Part shown: one piece after another, positions 8,701 through 17,024 of the stretch
Layout: each line of letters starts with the position of its first letter
Numbering within the stretch: position 1 is the first letter of the stretch
Assembly: GCA_013375455.1 (NCBI GenBank)
Contig: JABXJT010000067.1
Location: 1-26,067, forward strand
Source of the DNA: Candidatus Helarchaeota archaeon
Lineage (GTDB): Archaea; Asgardarchaeota; Lokiarchaeia; Helarchaeales; HEL-GB-A
Reading direction: 5' to 3'
Length of the DNA: 26,067 nucleotides
Made by a program: the position numbers and the translations under genes
The notes under the pieces: generated by a model
Seen by the model: only the letters and a program-made list of their open reading frames with translations
Databases searched by the model: none
What the model was told of the DNA's origin: nothing

Positions 8701-9193
8701 TATCGTGGCTCCATCGTGCCCTATAGAAATTAGCTCTTCATTAAGCATCGATGAAATGGCAAAAAGTGATATGCAGGCAGCGTCCGAGCAAAATTGGTTC
8801 AAACGCATCCATCATCTATACCTCTTCGTACCGGGTGGCCTTTGTATTTACGATTACTCTTTCAAATCTCAAGCAACTGATGAGAAGTCAATCTCCGCCA
8901 GTTTAGTAACCGGTGGCCTTGAGGGCATTTCCCATATGATCCAAGAACTCACGAAGAAAGAAACAAAATTAAGAATCCTCGAACAAGAAGATATCACCAT
9001 TTTACTTGAGCAAGGCAAGAATGTAACATGCGCGTTAATTACGGAGGAAAATTTAGCAACTCTCAGAACGAAATTAAAGCAATTTGTTGGCGAATTCGAA
9101 GAGAATTTCCAAACAGAATTAGAAAAATTTGATGGTAACATCAATATTTTTTCTGATGTGAGCAAATTTGTGCAAGAAATTTTTGAACCGTGA
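5792..9193 (+). CDS. Large TPR-repeat protein with C-terminal longin/roadblock-like domain (copy 1)
   Basis: 1133 residues, soluble, no signal peptide. Residues 1 to ~960 are almost all helical with degenerate TPR-like units, for example WNAAIEFLKEAEK, GSGYVNLAQLEDRLGNFLSAAENYQKAI and GNHLLSAELYNKAGFMFENL. A Ser/Pro-rich linker follows (AISESSIGIVAPSCPIEISS). From about residue 1007 a ~125-residue domain begins with HHLYLFVPGGLCIYDYSF. It has an alpha/beta pattern like longin or roadblock folds: two strands, then 'SISASLVTGGLEGISHMIQ', three strands, then a long final helix. Such domains bind or regulate small GTPases, and TPRs scaffold partners. Its divergent neighbour encodes a GTPase and the next gene is a paralogue. 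The longin call is by pattern, not by search. An effector, GEF-like or scaffold role is inference. Confidence 0.75.
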   Translation: MSNLPNQDPQEQIRELISRAEKEEDTNSWNAAIEFLKEAEKKVLDTKNKELKGEIYYKLGLNYYLAGECAKSKEKVLKSYQMGIENWEIAKKIFEELKIEERVKVISGFIDFFTYLYGFGVEREINLLESAKNHFKQAKILYQQQEKFLDSTKMEIMEIKTLSQLVGERVVRHDESADFEKMVAEFDGLVVNLIDRLKKTPQIPDHYLQRFLSCMGYCFHWMGTYLSTDILDVRERLLDFFNKHKQIIDIIDNSELYSKYSESVFYAYTIYGTFSLIIGAYFADDQFEMKILFQNAKKWHKKAEKFRDKVQFNTSLSTFYVLQFSVSIAFVKLGYASADIKHIGELLTNAIESLSLFHPKSMAAHTILSASLGFAIGALDETNIKLTRLRSADRILNILEWGKNEIPMLTDPNYKLYNFFRDTELCTAYAIMGELAEDKNERTKYVQQALKLFDQIMEFSKQKPISNQSFYFYYFFISSAAIILAKLLPEIAEKRKYYEIAIDLIEKAIRLPFNFHRDEIVFMLGKAYHELGILLNDSKVLKKSYLAYMNAIEFCKNKGFYSLVGSGYVNLAQLEDRLGNFLSAAENYQKAISSFDRALLMFTYTKLGTKLEKTKNYLNAWKLIEIAKSYHAQEDHGNARVNYQQASTILQKIRDYRFESTFYVAWSELEKAEELSKGSKHQEAAKAYNTSRTLFQEAIDNFNKYMKKKLPPEDIERISKLIKVAKIRDQYCTARQQIETARLESIKGNHLLSAELYNKAGFMFENLCDVYKIKKEKDELSAICHLCKAWEYMARAEMEQESSLYATASKLFEKASHIFTKSRMKKLSLGNSLYCSALESGGLFDKTSDFDEKLNYYKKIKMTLRESAKNYQLGGFVQDAQWALATSTVFDGIWQLIQVDTEMDFSKKNQYLSMAKKYLDNALQIFEEAGYEQKKGEISKYLEMIDAEKAILTSALDVIEKPAISESSIGIVAPSCPIEISSSLSIDEMAKSDMQAASEQNWFKRIHHLYLFVPGGLCIYDYSFKSQATDEKSISASLVTGGLEGISHMIQELTKKETKLRILEQEDITILLEQGKNVTCALITEENLATLRTKLKQFVGEFEENFQTELEKFDGNINIFSDVSKFVQEIFEP

Positions 9194-9329
9194 TTAAAAT
9201 ACGATTATATTAATCAAAAATGAATTCTTTTTTATCTATTCACACAGCTCCCGACATTATTCAAAACCTAAGAAGAATACTTAAGAATATTTTCAGCATT
9301 ATAAAATAACATAAGGTTGGGAATACGAA

Positions 9330-12300
9330 GTGGTCGATATGGCAGAAGACATTCAAGCTCAAATAAGCAAACTAATGCAAGGTGCAGAAAAGGCAGAAGG
9401 CGACAATAACTGGAATGCTGCCATCGCTTTATTGAAACAAGCAGAAGAGATTCTTCTAAATAAGAACTTAAAGCAGGATGAGGGAAACGTTTTTTATAGG
9501 TTGGCTAGAAATCATCATCTTGCAGGCGATAGTGCAAAAACTAAAGAAGAAGTTTCTGAAAATTACAAATTAGCGATAGCCTTTTATAAAAAGGCGCTCA
9601 ATATTTTTGAAGAATTAAAAATCGCGGAAAAAAAATTTGCTATATCTGGATTTATTGATTTATTAACATATATTTTTGGATTTGACGTTGGAAACGAAAC
9701 AAGTTTGTTGGAATCGGCTAAAAATCATTTCAAAGACGCCAAGATAATGTATCAACAGAACGGCAATTTACACGATTCTTTCAAAATGGAAATCATGGAA
9801 ACCAGAACTTTGACCCTACTCATAGGGGAATTGACTGCACGCTTTGACCAAGACGTCGATTACAAAAAAATTATCGCTGAATTTGATGCTCTCGTATTAG
9901 ATATGATTGAACAATTAGCTAAGAAGCCAAAATTGTCTGATTATTACCTCCATAGATTTCTGACTTGCATGGGCTACTGCTTCCACTATATTGGAACATA
10001 TGTACCCAATGATATAATCAATATTGAACAACAACTTACCGATATCTTAAATAGAAACCAAAAGATAATCAACATTATCGACAGCACGCGTTCCTATGAT
10101 ACGTATTTTGAGTCGAAATTTTATGTCTGTCTAATACATTCATCGTTCAATTTGATACTTGGAGCATACTATGCAAAAACTCAATTCGAGATTAAAAAGC
10201 TATATAAAAGCGCTAGAAATTGGCATAAACAAGCAGAGGAGCTTCTTCCCAAGAACCAATTCAATACATCAAACTCAACGTTCTACATCTTGAAATTTTC
10301 TATTTCAATTTCTATGATAATTTTGGGGTATTCTTCCAGCGATTTTAAACACGTCGTCCAAATCCTAATTAATGCTATTAATTCTATGACTCTTTTCTGT
10401 CCAAAACCAATGGCAGCACACATGATCGTCGCATCTTGTATTGCCTTTTCGGTTGGGGCCCTTGATGAATCGTCTATCAAAATTCAACGTATGGAGCTTG
10501 CGAAAAGGATCTTGGAAATAATAGATTTTGGAGAAAAAGAAATACCGATGTTTGCTGACCCAAACTATAAACAATATAATTTTATGAAATCCCTTAAATT
10601 GTGTGTCGCTAATGCAGTATTAGGGGATTTGGTCGAAGACAAGGATGAACAGTCTAAATATTTGCAAAAAGCTACTGAATTATTCAAAAAAGTAACAGAC
10701 ATTGCTCAAGAGGGAACGATTAATAATCAAGCGTTTTTTATGTATTTTTATTATTTTTCTTTAATCGGAGTTATATTGGCTAAAAACTCAAAAGAAATAA
10801 ATGAACAAAGGAAATATTATGAGATGACAATTAACCTGCTTGAACATACCCTTGCAATGCCGTTTGATTTCCATCGATACGATAGTCTATTTCTCCTTGG
10901 AAAAACCTATTACGACCTTGGAAAATTATTGACTGACGAGGGTATATTAAAAAAATCTTATCTTGCCTACACGAAAGCTATCGAATTCTGTAAAAAAAGA
11001 GGATTTTATTTTCTAGTTGGATCTGGCTACGTCCAGTTAGCTCAGCTTGAAGACCGGCTAGGCAATTTCCTTTCAGCTGCGGAAAACTATCAGAATGCAA
11101 TCAGCTCCTTCGACCAAGCTCTTCTGGTGTTTACTTTTACTAATTTGGGGAAGAAGATTGAAAAGACAAAGAAGTATTTGTCTGCTTGGAAGTTAATTGA
11201 AATCGCTAAATCATACCACGCACAAGAGGACCACGCAAACGCGCGCCTCAATTATGACCAAGCCAGTGCCATCTTGCAAAAAATAAGAGAGTACCGGTTC
11301 GAATCAACGTTCTACAATGCCTGGAGTGAATTAGAAAATGCGGAAGAACTAAGCAAAGCTAGCAACCATCAAAAGGCCGCAAAAGCTTATGACAGTTCCA
11401 AGACGCTTTTCCAAGAAGCTGTCGATAACTTTAATAAATACTTGAAAAAAAGGCTGCCCCCTTCGGATGAAGAACGCATTTCAAACCTAATCAAAGTGGC
11501 TAGAATTCGAGACCAATATTGTATGGCCCGACAACACATTGAGACGGCACGCGTGGAGAGCATTAGAGGAAATCACATATTATCAGCTGAATTATATAAC
11601 AAAGCTGGTTTTATGTTTGAAAATATGTGCGAAGTATATAAAATTAAAAGGGAAAAAAAAGAACTTTCAGCAATTTATTTCCTATGCAAAGCTTGGGAAC
11701 ACATGGCTAAGGCCGAAAATGAACAAAAACCATCGCTGTACGCAACGGCTTCGAATTTGTTCGAGAAGGCCAGCGGCATTTTTACCAAGAGTCGAATGAA
11801 GAAGTTGTCTCTCGGCAACTCATTATATTGTTCTGCCTTAGAATCTGGGAGTCTCTTTGACAAAACAAGCGACTTAGACGAGAAGATTAAATACTACAAA
11901 AAAATTAAGATGAATTTACGGGAATCTGCAAAAAATTATCAATTAGGGGGGTTTGTTCCAGATGCTCAATGGGCATTGGCGACCTCCACGGTTTTTGATG
12001 GAATTTGGCAACTCATTCAGGTTGATACGGAAGTAGATTTCACGAAAAAGAGTCAATACTTAAGCATGGCAAAGAAATATCTCGATACAGCCCTGAAAAT
12101 CTTTGAAGAGGCGGGGTACGAACAAAAAAAGCACGAAATTACAAAATATTTGGAAATGATTGATACCGAAAAAGCCATTCTGACCTCAGCATTAGACGTT
12201 ATTGAGAAGCCGGCTATTTCAGAAAGCAGTATTGGCATCGTGGCTCCATCATGCCCCATTGAAATCAGCTCCTCGCTTTCTATTGGTGAAATGCAAAAGA

Positions 12301-12743
12301 CAGATATGGAAGCAGAATCCGAACAAAATTGGTTCAAACGAATCCATCATTTATACCTTTTCGTTCCTGGCGGTGTATGTATTTATGATCATCCCTTCGA
12401 ATCTGAAGCGATGGACGACGAATCAGTCTCTGCCAGCTTGGTTTCAGCTGGACTTGAAGGTATTTCTATGATGATTCAAGAAGTCACTAAGAAAGAGACT
12501 AAAGTGAAAATTGTGGAACAAGAAGATATGACAATTTTACTTGAGCACGGGAAAGAAGTTACTGCGGCCCTAATCACTGAGGAGAATTTAGAAACTCTAA
12601 AAACGAAAATGAAGCAATTAATTAATGAACTCGAGGAAGCTTTTCAAACAGAATTAGAAACCTTTGATGGCGATATCACCGTGTTTTCCAAGGCGGAGAA
12701 ATTTGTTCAAAAAATTTTCGTAGAATCGCCAGTCACGGCTTAA
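9330..12743 (+). CDS. Large TPR-repeat protein with C-terminal longin/roadblock-like domain (copy 2)
   Basis: 1137 residues, collinear with the preceding gene over its full length, so it is a tandem duplicate. The N-terminal two thirds have diverged substantially (for example QAQISKLMQGAEKAEGDN against EQIRELISRAEKEEDTN). The last ~500 residues are far more alike. The linker SSIGIVAPSCPIEISSSLSI is identical, and the domain beginning HHLYLFVPGGVCIYDHPF is nearly so. The longin-like domain spans roughly 1007-1130, followed by a short SPVTA tail absent from copy 1. The GTG start at 9330 is favoured by GGTTGGGA seven bases upstream; ATG at 9339 is the alternative. The 136-base gap to copy 1 could hold its own promoter or allow co-transcription. 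The two copies may form heteromers or bind different GTPases. Confidence 0.75.
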   Translation: MVDMAEDIQAQISKLMQGAEKAEGDNNWNAAIALLKQAEEILLNKNLKQDEGNVFYRLARNHHLAGDSAKTKEEVSENYKLAIAFYKKALNIFEELKIAEKKFAISGFIDLLTYIFGFDVGNETSLLESAKNHFKDAKIMYQQNGNLHDSFKMEIMETRTLTLLIGELTARFDQDVDYKKIIAEFDALVLDMIEQLAKKPKLSDYYLHRFLTCMGYCFHYIGTYVPNDIINIEQQLTDILNRNQKIINIIDSTRSYDTYFESKFYVCLIHSSFNLILGAYYAKTQFEIKKLYKSARNWHKQAEELLPKNQFNTSNSTFYILKFSISISMIILGYSSSDFKHVVQILINAINSMTLFCPKPMAAHMIVASCIAFSVGALDESSIKIQRMELAKRILEIIDFGEKEIPMFADPNYKQYNFMKSLKLCVANAVLGDLVEDKDEQSKYLQKATELFKKVTDIAQEGTINNQAFFMYFYYFSLIGVILAKNSKEINEQRKYYEMTINLLEHTLAMPFDFHRYDSLFLLGKTYYDLGKLLTDEGILKKSYLAYTKAIEFCKKRGFYFLVGSGYVQLAQLEDRLGNFLSAAENYQNAISSFDQALLVFTFTNLGKKIEKTKKYLSAWKLIEIAKSYHAQEDHANARLNYDQASAILQKIREYRFESTFYNAWSELENAEELSKASNHQKAAKAYDSSKTLFQEAVDNFNKYLKKRLPPSDEERISNLIKVARIRDQYCMARQHIETARVESIRGNHILSAELYNKAGFMFENMCEVYKIKREKKELSAIYFLCKAWEHMAKAENEQKPSLYATASNLFEKASGIFTKSRMKKLSLGNSLYCSALESGSLFDKTSDLDEKIKYYKKIKMNLRESAKNYQLGGFVPDAQWALATSTVFDGIWQLIQVDTEVDFTKKSQYLSMAKKYLDTALKIFEEAGYEQKKHEITKYLEMIDTEKAILTSALDVIEKPAISESSIGIVAPSCPIEISSSLSIGEMQKTDMEAESEQNWFKRIHHLYLFVPGGVCIYDHPFESEAMDDESVSASLVSAGLEGISMMIQEVTKKETKVKIVEQEDMTILLEHGKEVTAALITEENLETLKTKMKQLINELEEAFQTELETFDGDITVFSKAEKFVQKIFVESPVTA

Positions 12744-12815
12744 GGCGGTTTCTTTTCTAAATCATGGCGAATTCGTAGGCTTGAGGCTCTACTTACAACT
12801 ACTTCGATATACTTA

Positions 12816-14228
12816 CTAATGTGGAATCATTTTTAAAACATTATCAAATGCTTGAATAAATTTTTCGAGATCTTCGTCAGTATGTGCTAATGTAGCAAAG
12901 CCACTGGCACCACGTTTTGTAACTACGCCTTGAGCTAGCATCGCCGTCGCAATATTTCCAACGCAATCATTTCGATATAAGGCATTTTCAACATTTCCGG
13001 GGATCCGAATATCCATGTTGATGGCGGCATATGTTTTATATTGGACAATAGATTTGAAATTATAAGCAAAATAGGGAACTCCATGCGTTTCAAATAAATC
13101 ATTCATTTTCACTACAAATTTGTCGCCCATTTTTGCTGCCTTTTCAGCCGCTTTCTCTTTCTCCATGAATTGCAATCCATAATATGTTGCGGCGGTAGTG
13201 ATTGGATTTCCAAGAAGCGTTCCCGACGCCATAACTTTTTCCTGCCCTGCTTCGATTCCACTCGCAAAATAGGACATTATATCAGCGCGCCCACCGAGAC
13301 CCCCAGTTGAAGGGTATCCATGGGTAAGCAATTTTCCAAAAGTCGTTAAATCAGGTTTCACGCCAAAATATTTTTGAGCACCGCCCATACCCATTCGAAA
13401 CCCGGTCACTACTTCATCAAATATGAGGAGCGCCCCATATTTCTGACACAGTTCTTCAACCCCTTTATTAAAATCCGGGGCGACAGGTATATTTCCAGAT
13501 TCGGGACCCATCGGTTCCACGATAACTCCCGCGATACCTTTCTTCTTCTCAAATTCTTTAAATTTCTGTTCTAATGCCTCTAGGTCATTCGGCCAAACCG
13601 AAATCATATCCTTGAAGCAGTGCCTGGGAATGCCATGAGCTTCAAGATCACCGGAACCGGGTACATGCGTATCATAGACCATTTGATCTGACCACCCATG
13701 ATATCCTCCCCCAATTTTTATAATTTTTTTCTTCTTTGTATAGGTGCGGGCCACCCGGATTGCTGCCATATCGGCTTCTGTGCCGGATTGAAAGAATTTA
13801 AACAGCTCTATGCTCGGCACGAATTTTTTTATCATTTTCACTGCTTTTAGCTCGTATTCGTTCATGTAATACATGCCTGAATTGACATCTTGCAACACTT
13901 CGAAGATCTTCTCACGTAATGGGCGGTAATTGTGACCGAGAATGATGGCCCCCGCGCCACTTAACCAATCAACGTATTCGTTCGAGTCGACATCCCACAA
14001 CTTTGACCCATCTGCGCGTTTCATTGTCACAACAAAAGGATCATTAATCACAAGCTGGTGTTCATAACCACCAGGGATGTTCTTTTTCGCCTCTTCGAAC
14101 AGTTTCTTTGATGTAGGACATTTCTGTCCCAATTCTTTTCGAATTTTAGTCATCGTTTCGTCAGGAATTGCCTGGACTGGGCCTTCAATGAGCGTTTTTA
14201 TTTTTCTTTGGATCTCATCAAATTCCAT
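12816..14228 (-). CDS. Class-III pyridoxal-phosphate aminotransferase, glutamate-1-semialdehyde aminomutase-like
   Basis: 470 residues, cytoplasmic, full-length for fold-type I class III. The N-terminal SKKLFEEAKKNIPGGYEHQ and DVDSNEYVDWLSGAGAIILGH parallel HemL. Cofactor motifs are SGTEADMAAIRVAR (148-161, phosphate binding), YHGW (176-179), DEVVTGFR (271-278, the Asp contacts the pyridine nitrogen) and FGKLLTHGYPSTGGLGG, where Lys299 should form the Schiff base. HemL itself usually reads 'GKIIGGG.P.GA.GG' here, and this protein has LLTHGYPSTGG. A ~30-residue N-terminal extension precedes the usual start. No other tetrapyrrole gene is adjacent, so an aminotransferase or aminomutase of another substrate is as likely as heme synthesis. 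ATG at 14228 is the only sensible start. It is convergent with the TPR pair. Confidence 0.85.
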   Translation of the reverse strand: MEFDEIQRKIKTLIEGPVQAIPDETMTKIRKELGQKCPTSKKLFEEAKKNIPGGYEHQLVINDPFVVTMKRADGSKLWDVDSNEYVDWLSGAGAIILGHNYRPLREKIFEVLQDVNSGMYYMNEYELKAVKMIKKFVPSIELFKFFQSGTEADMAAIRVARTYTKKKKIIKIGGGYHGWSDQMVYDTHVPGSGDLEAHGIPRHCFKDMISVWPNDLEALEQKFKEFEKKKGIAGVIVEPMGPESGNIPVAPDFNKGVEELCQKYGALLIFDEVVTGFRMGMGGAQKYFGVKPDLTTFGKLLTHGYPSTGGLGGRADIMSYFASGIEAGQEKVMASGTLLGNPITTAATYYGLQFMEKEKAAEKAAKMGDKFVVKMNDLFETHGVPYFAYNFKSIVQYKTYAAINMDIRIPGNVENALYRNDCVGNIATAMLAQGVVTKRGASGFATLAHTDEDLEKFIQAFDNVLKMIPH

Positions 14229-14389
14229 TTTCTAAACCTCAATTATCTTGAAAGTTCTCAGATATTTCAACTGATTTGTTATTTCTTATTTATAATTTTG
14301 TACAAGACCATAATAGATTTAAGATGGATTAGAAATAAAAGAAGAACAGAATATCAGGATTTATTTATTACTATAAAGCCGGGATTTCA

Positions 14390-15523
14390 ATGGATATTAA
14401 AATAAAAAAGATTACGGAACCAATACCTCATGCAAAGATAGCTGACGTGCTTTGGAAAACCTATTTCAAGGAATATGGTAATGCAGGTGCATTGCAATGG
14501 AGTGAGGAATATGCGAAGTTCTATTTCGAATCAATTTTGCCCAAAGAATCCTCCAGAGACTTTATTTTTGGTGCTTTTGATAAAGATCGGCTCGTGGGAA
14601 CGACAATTGGCCATAGAGATGTGGTAGTATTTGAAAACAGGCTAAATCTTGAGACGGTAAATTTAGGATTGACGGCAGTAGATCCTGAATATAAGCGGCA
14701 GGGAATTGCGAAAAAGTTGGTGTCTAGGTTAATGGATCATGCTAAAGAAAAGAAACTTGATATTGTGATGGCATTTCCAGAAAAAGGGCGATTTGGGGAT
14801 AAGTTGTTAAAAGATTATTTCGATTTCACGAATTTCGGAAAGGCAAAGCATCTAATCAAACTCATGGAAGAGAGAGGTCTTGAAGTCCTGCGTGAATACA
14901 TGAAAATGAATGTTATCTTGGTAAAATTGGCTGGCATATTTTCGCACATTCCCGAAATCGACGAACTTGATGGTACAATAAGACCTGCCAAAATCGAGGA
15001 GACTGATGAGGTTAGAGAAATTCTAAATTCCTATGCCACACGGGTACCTCTCGTAAATTTTTACTCGCACGATGGATATAAGGAATCTAATCTTGGATTT
15101 GCCAAAATGAATGAGCGATTTGGCGATCCCTGGGGCTTTCATTGGTTGGTGTTAGAGCGAAATAGAAAAATAATGGCAACATTATCTTACCGGGTTGAGA
15201 TCGTTTCTTTTGAAATAGAAGAAGACCAGTTGGAGAGCGCGCCTGTCGCTCTTATGACTTCCTTAGGCTGCCACGAATCACTGGAATTAGATGACAAGGT
15301 CCAATTCGTGGCTGCCATACTCCGAAATATTCGTACGGAGTTACCAGAAATTTTTGTGTCCCAAATTACCTCGCCCCAGCATGAGTTGAAGGTTTTTGAT
15401 AAATTGAAGTTCAATAAGGACCGTAATACTTATTTTCTTTACATAAAACCTTTAACAGAAAAAGGAGAAGAACTGAATACATACAAGAAATTTAAGGAAC
15501 ACCTTCTTAATTATTATCGTTAA
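14390..15523 (+). CDS. Tandem GNAT-family N-acetyltransferase-like protein
   Basis: 377 residues. The first half is a GNAT domain: DRLVGTTIGHRDVVV, then NLGLTAVDPEYKRQGIAKKLVSRL, where RQGIAKKL (103-110) is the acetyl-CoA pyrophosphate loop (Q/R-x-x-G-x-G/A). The second half begins with DGTIRPAKIEETDEVREILNSY (about 194-215), a typical GNAT N-terminal strand-helix. It continues through a degenerate fold ending in EIFVSQITSPQHELKVFDKLKF and a final strand NTYFLYIKPL, so it is probably a second GNAT-like domain without an obvious CoA loop. The substrate is unknown. The start ATG at 14390 lies about 160 bases from the divergent aminotransferase gene, so the two may share a promoter region. It is convergent with the DsrE-like gene, 11 bases away. 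Confidence 0.75.
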   Translation: MDIKIKKITEPIPHAKIADVLWKTYFKEYGNAGALQWSEEYAKFYFESILPKESSRDFIFGAFDKDRLVGTTIGHRDVVVFENRLNLETVNLGLTAVDPEYKRQGIAKKLVSRLMDHAKEKKLDIVMAFPEKGRFGDKLLKDYFDFTNFGKAKHLIKLMEERGLEVLREYMKMNVILVKLAGIFSHIPEIDELDGTIRPAKIEETDEVREILNSYATRVPLVNFYSHDGYKESNLGFAKMNERFGDPWGFHWLVLERNRKIMATLSYRVEIVSFEIEEDQLESAPVALMTSLGCHESLELDDKVQFVAAILRNIRTELPEIFVSQITSPQHELKVFDKLKFNKDRNTYFLYIKPLTEKGEELNTYKKFKEHLLNYYR

Positions 15524-15534
15524 AACCTTACATT

Positions 15535-15906
15535 TTAAAGGGAAATAACTAATTGTTGCGTCTCAGCGTATTCTAACAATAGATCCGCTACTTTAAAAGA
15601 GGGTACTAATTTTACGCCATCCATCAGTTCATCTTCCTTCAATCCGATGATTTTCGCACCCATATCGCAGCATATAAATTTGATACCCATTCCAACACAT
15701 TCTTCTATCTCTTCTTCGTAGCGCATCCTGTGCTGTTTGCCCTTCTTCCCAAGTAAAATACCCATAGAGCCCCAGAGGACAACTGTCACATCAAGTCCTT
15801 TTTTTCTGTAGTATTTAGAAAACCGTATTATTTCCATGGGCGCAGTGCTTTCATACACCATTTGTTTTAATAGCAGTAACACTTTAGTAACTTTACCCAA
15901 TTCCAT
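15535..15906 (-). CDS. DsrE/DsrF-like family protein
   Basis: 123 residues from ATG 15906 (a GTG one codon upstream is possible). The beta-alpha fold pattern of DsrE/YchN proteins is clear: KVTKVLLLLKQMVYESTAPMEIIRFSKYYRKKGLDVTVVLWGSMGILLG, then EEEIEECVGMGIKFICCDMGAKIIGLKEDELMDGVKLV and AADLLLEY-like VADLLLEYAETQQLVISL. Cys79-Cys80 (FICCDMGA) sits where the family's persulfide-carrying cysteine is found, with Cys70 nearby. Family members carry sulfur in tRNA thiolation or dissimilatory sulfur metabolism, or have unknown redox roles. No dsr, tus or tRNA thiolation genes lie next to it, so the sulfur acceptor is undetermined. Confidence 0.75.
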   Translation of the reverse strand: MELGKVTKVLLLLKQMVYESTAPMEIIRFSKYYRKKGLDVTVVLWGSMGILLGKKGKQHRMRYEEEIEECVGMGIKFICCDMGAKIIGLKEDELMDGVKLVPSFKVADLLLEYAETQQLVISL

Positions 15907-16049
15907 CACTTCTCATTTCTTAACTTAAAGTATCATTTTATATGTCAGAACTCTTCCTATAAAATGAATCCATAGTTACTGAAAAATTTTATATCCGAGG
16001 AATTAGTTCGTGAATAAATAACTCGTAAAAGATTGATAGAGATTAGCAA

Positions 16050-17024
16050 ATGTGGCAAATTTTTTTATGGGTAGCTCTCTTTATTGGTGGATATATAATA
16101 ATTTACTTTTCTGCAGATGTTTTTTTAGACAATTTAAAAGATCTATGTATCGTTTATGGACTGTCTGCCTTTATTATGGGCTCTTTAATCATTGGGATTG
16201 ATCCCGAGGAATCAGTAGCCTCAATCATGGCATCCGCAAACAATTTACCATACATCGCCGTAGGGAACGTGATTGGAAATTCCATAATAGCCTTAACATT
16301 GTGTTTTGCCATACCTGCCTTATTTTATCGATTTACATTCAAAAAAATTTCAGCTTTTCATTTCATCATGATTTATGCAAGCCTTTTCGTGATAATGTTA
16401 GGCTTCTTCATCAGTTTTGGCCTCTTAATCGCAGGGGTTGCAGCTCTCTCAATGTATTTGATTTATTTGATTCGAAATATTAAGTATTCTCGAAAAGAAG
16501 GAGTTGATAAAAATGGGTTCGATTTTAAAGAAGAGGAGGAAGAAGATGAAAAATCTAAGCGTAAAATGATTGTTTTTATCATTGTCAGCTTTGCTATTAT
16601 TGTCGGTGGAGGGCAGCTGATGATTTGGGCCGCGAAAGAACTAATTATAGAAATTGTTACATTAACAGGCATATCTGGAACCGCATTAGAATCGGTTTTC
16701 GGATTTGTAATCATCGCCTTCGTGACCAATGTCGAAGAACTGACGCTAATAATAAAATCTATCCAGAAACATAGCGTGGAAATAGGAATTGGAGGCATGA
16801 TTGGTAAGTTAGTGTGGAACTTGACCATAACTTTTGGAATCAGTGCTGTTATCTTACTCAACATTACATTTACTTGGAGTCTAATTTGGAATTCGCTTAT
16901 ATTGCTAGCTGTATTAACAATCTTCTATTTGATTGCTAGAAAAGGTAAAATGGGTAAGATAGATGGAGTAATTCTCTCCAGCTTCTTTGTTCTATTCTTA
17001 ATTGTTAATTTCCTTATAATATGA
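16050..17024 (+). CDS. Sodium/calcium exchanger-like membrane protein with variant signature motifs
   Basis: 324 residues with about ten hydrophobic segments in two inverted halves, as in the Ca2+:cation antiporter (NCX) superfamily. Alpha-1 contains IIGIDPEESVASIMAS and then YIAVGNVIGNSI. Alpha-2 contains IIAFVTNVEELTLIIKS and IGIGGMIGKLVWNLTI. Between the halves is a charged cytoplasmic loop of Glu/Asp runs followed by KSKRKM (about 150-172). In canonical members the ion site reads G-T-S-x-P-E in both repeats. Here the sixth-position glutamate is kept (Glu54, Glu230), but the preceding proline is Glu in both repeats and the Thr/Ser pair is altered. The transported ion therefore cannot be assumed to be calcium. 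A TATA-like TTTTATAT lies near 15987. It appears monocistronic. Confidence 0.8.
   Translation: MWQIFLWVALFIGGYIIIYFSADVFLDNLKDLCIVYGLSAFIMGSLIIGIDPEESVASIMASANNLPYIAVGNVIGNSIIALTLCFAIPALFYRFTFKKISAFHFIMIYASLFVIMLGFFISFGLLIAGVAALSMYLIYLIRNIKYSRKEGVDKNGFDFKEEEEEDEKSKRKMIVFIIVSFAIIVGGGQLMIWAAKELIIEIVTLTGISGTALESVFGFVIIAFVTNVEELTLIIKSIQKHSVEIGIGGMIGKLVWNLTITFGISAVILLNITFTWSLIWNSLILLAVLTIFYLIARKGKMGKIDGVILSSFFVLFLIVNFLII

Noticed and set aside
8518..8808. Minus-strand frames inside the TPR-longin genes (also near 12053-12337)
   Set aside because: They occur at the same place in both paralogues because the sense strands are conserved; they are shadows.
14208..14405. 65-codon frame between the aminotransferase and the GNAT gene
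   Set aside because: It overlaps both neighbours' starts, is rich in Ile/Phe/Tyr from AT-rich spacer, and has no ribosome binding site.
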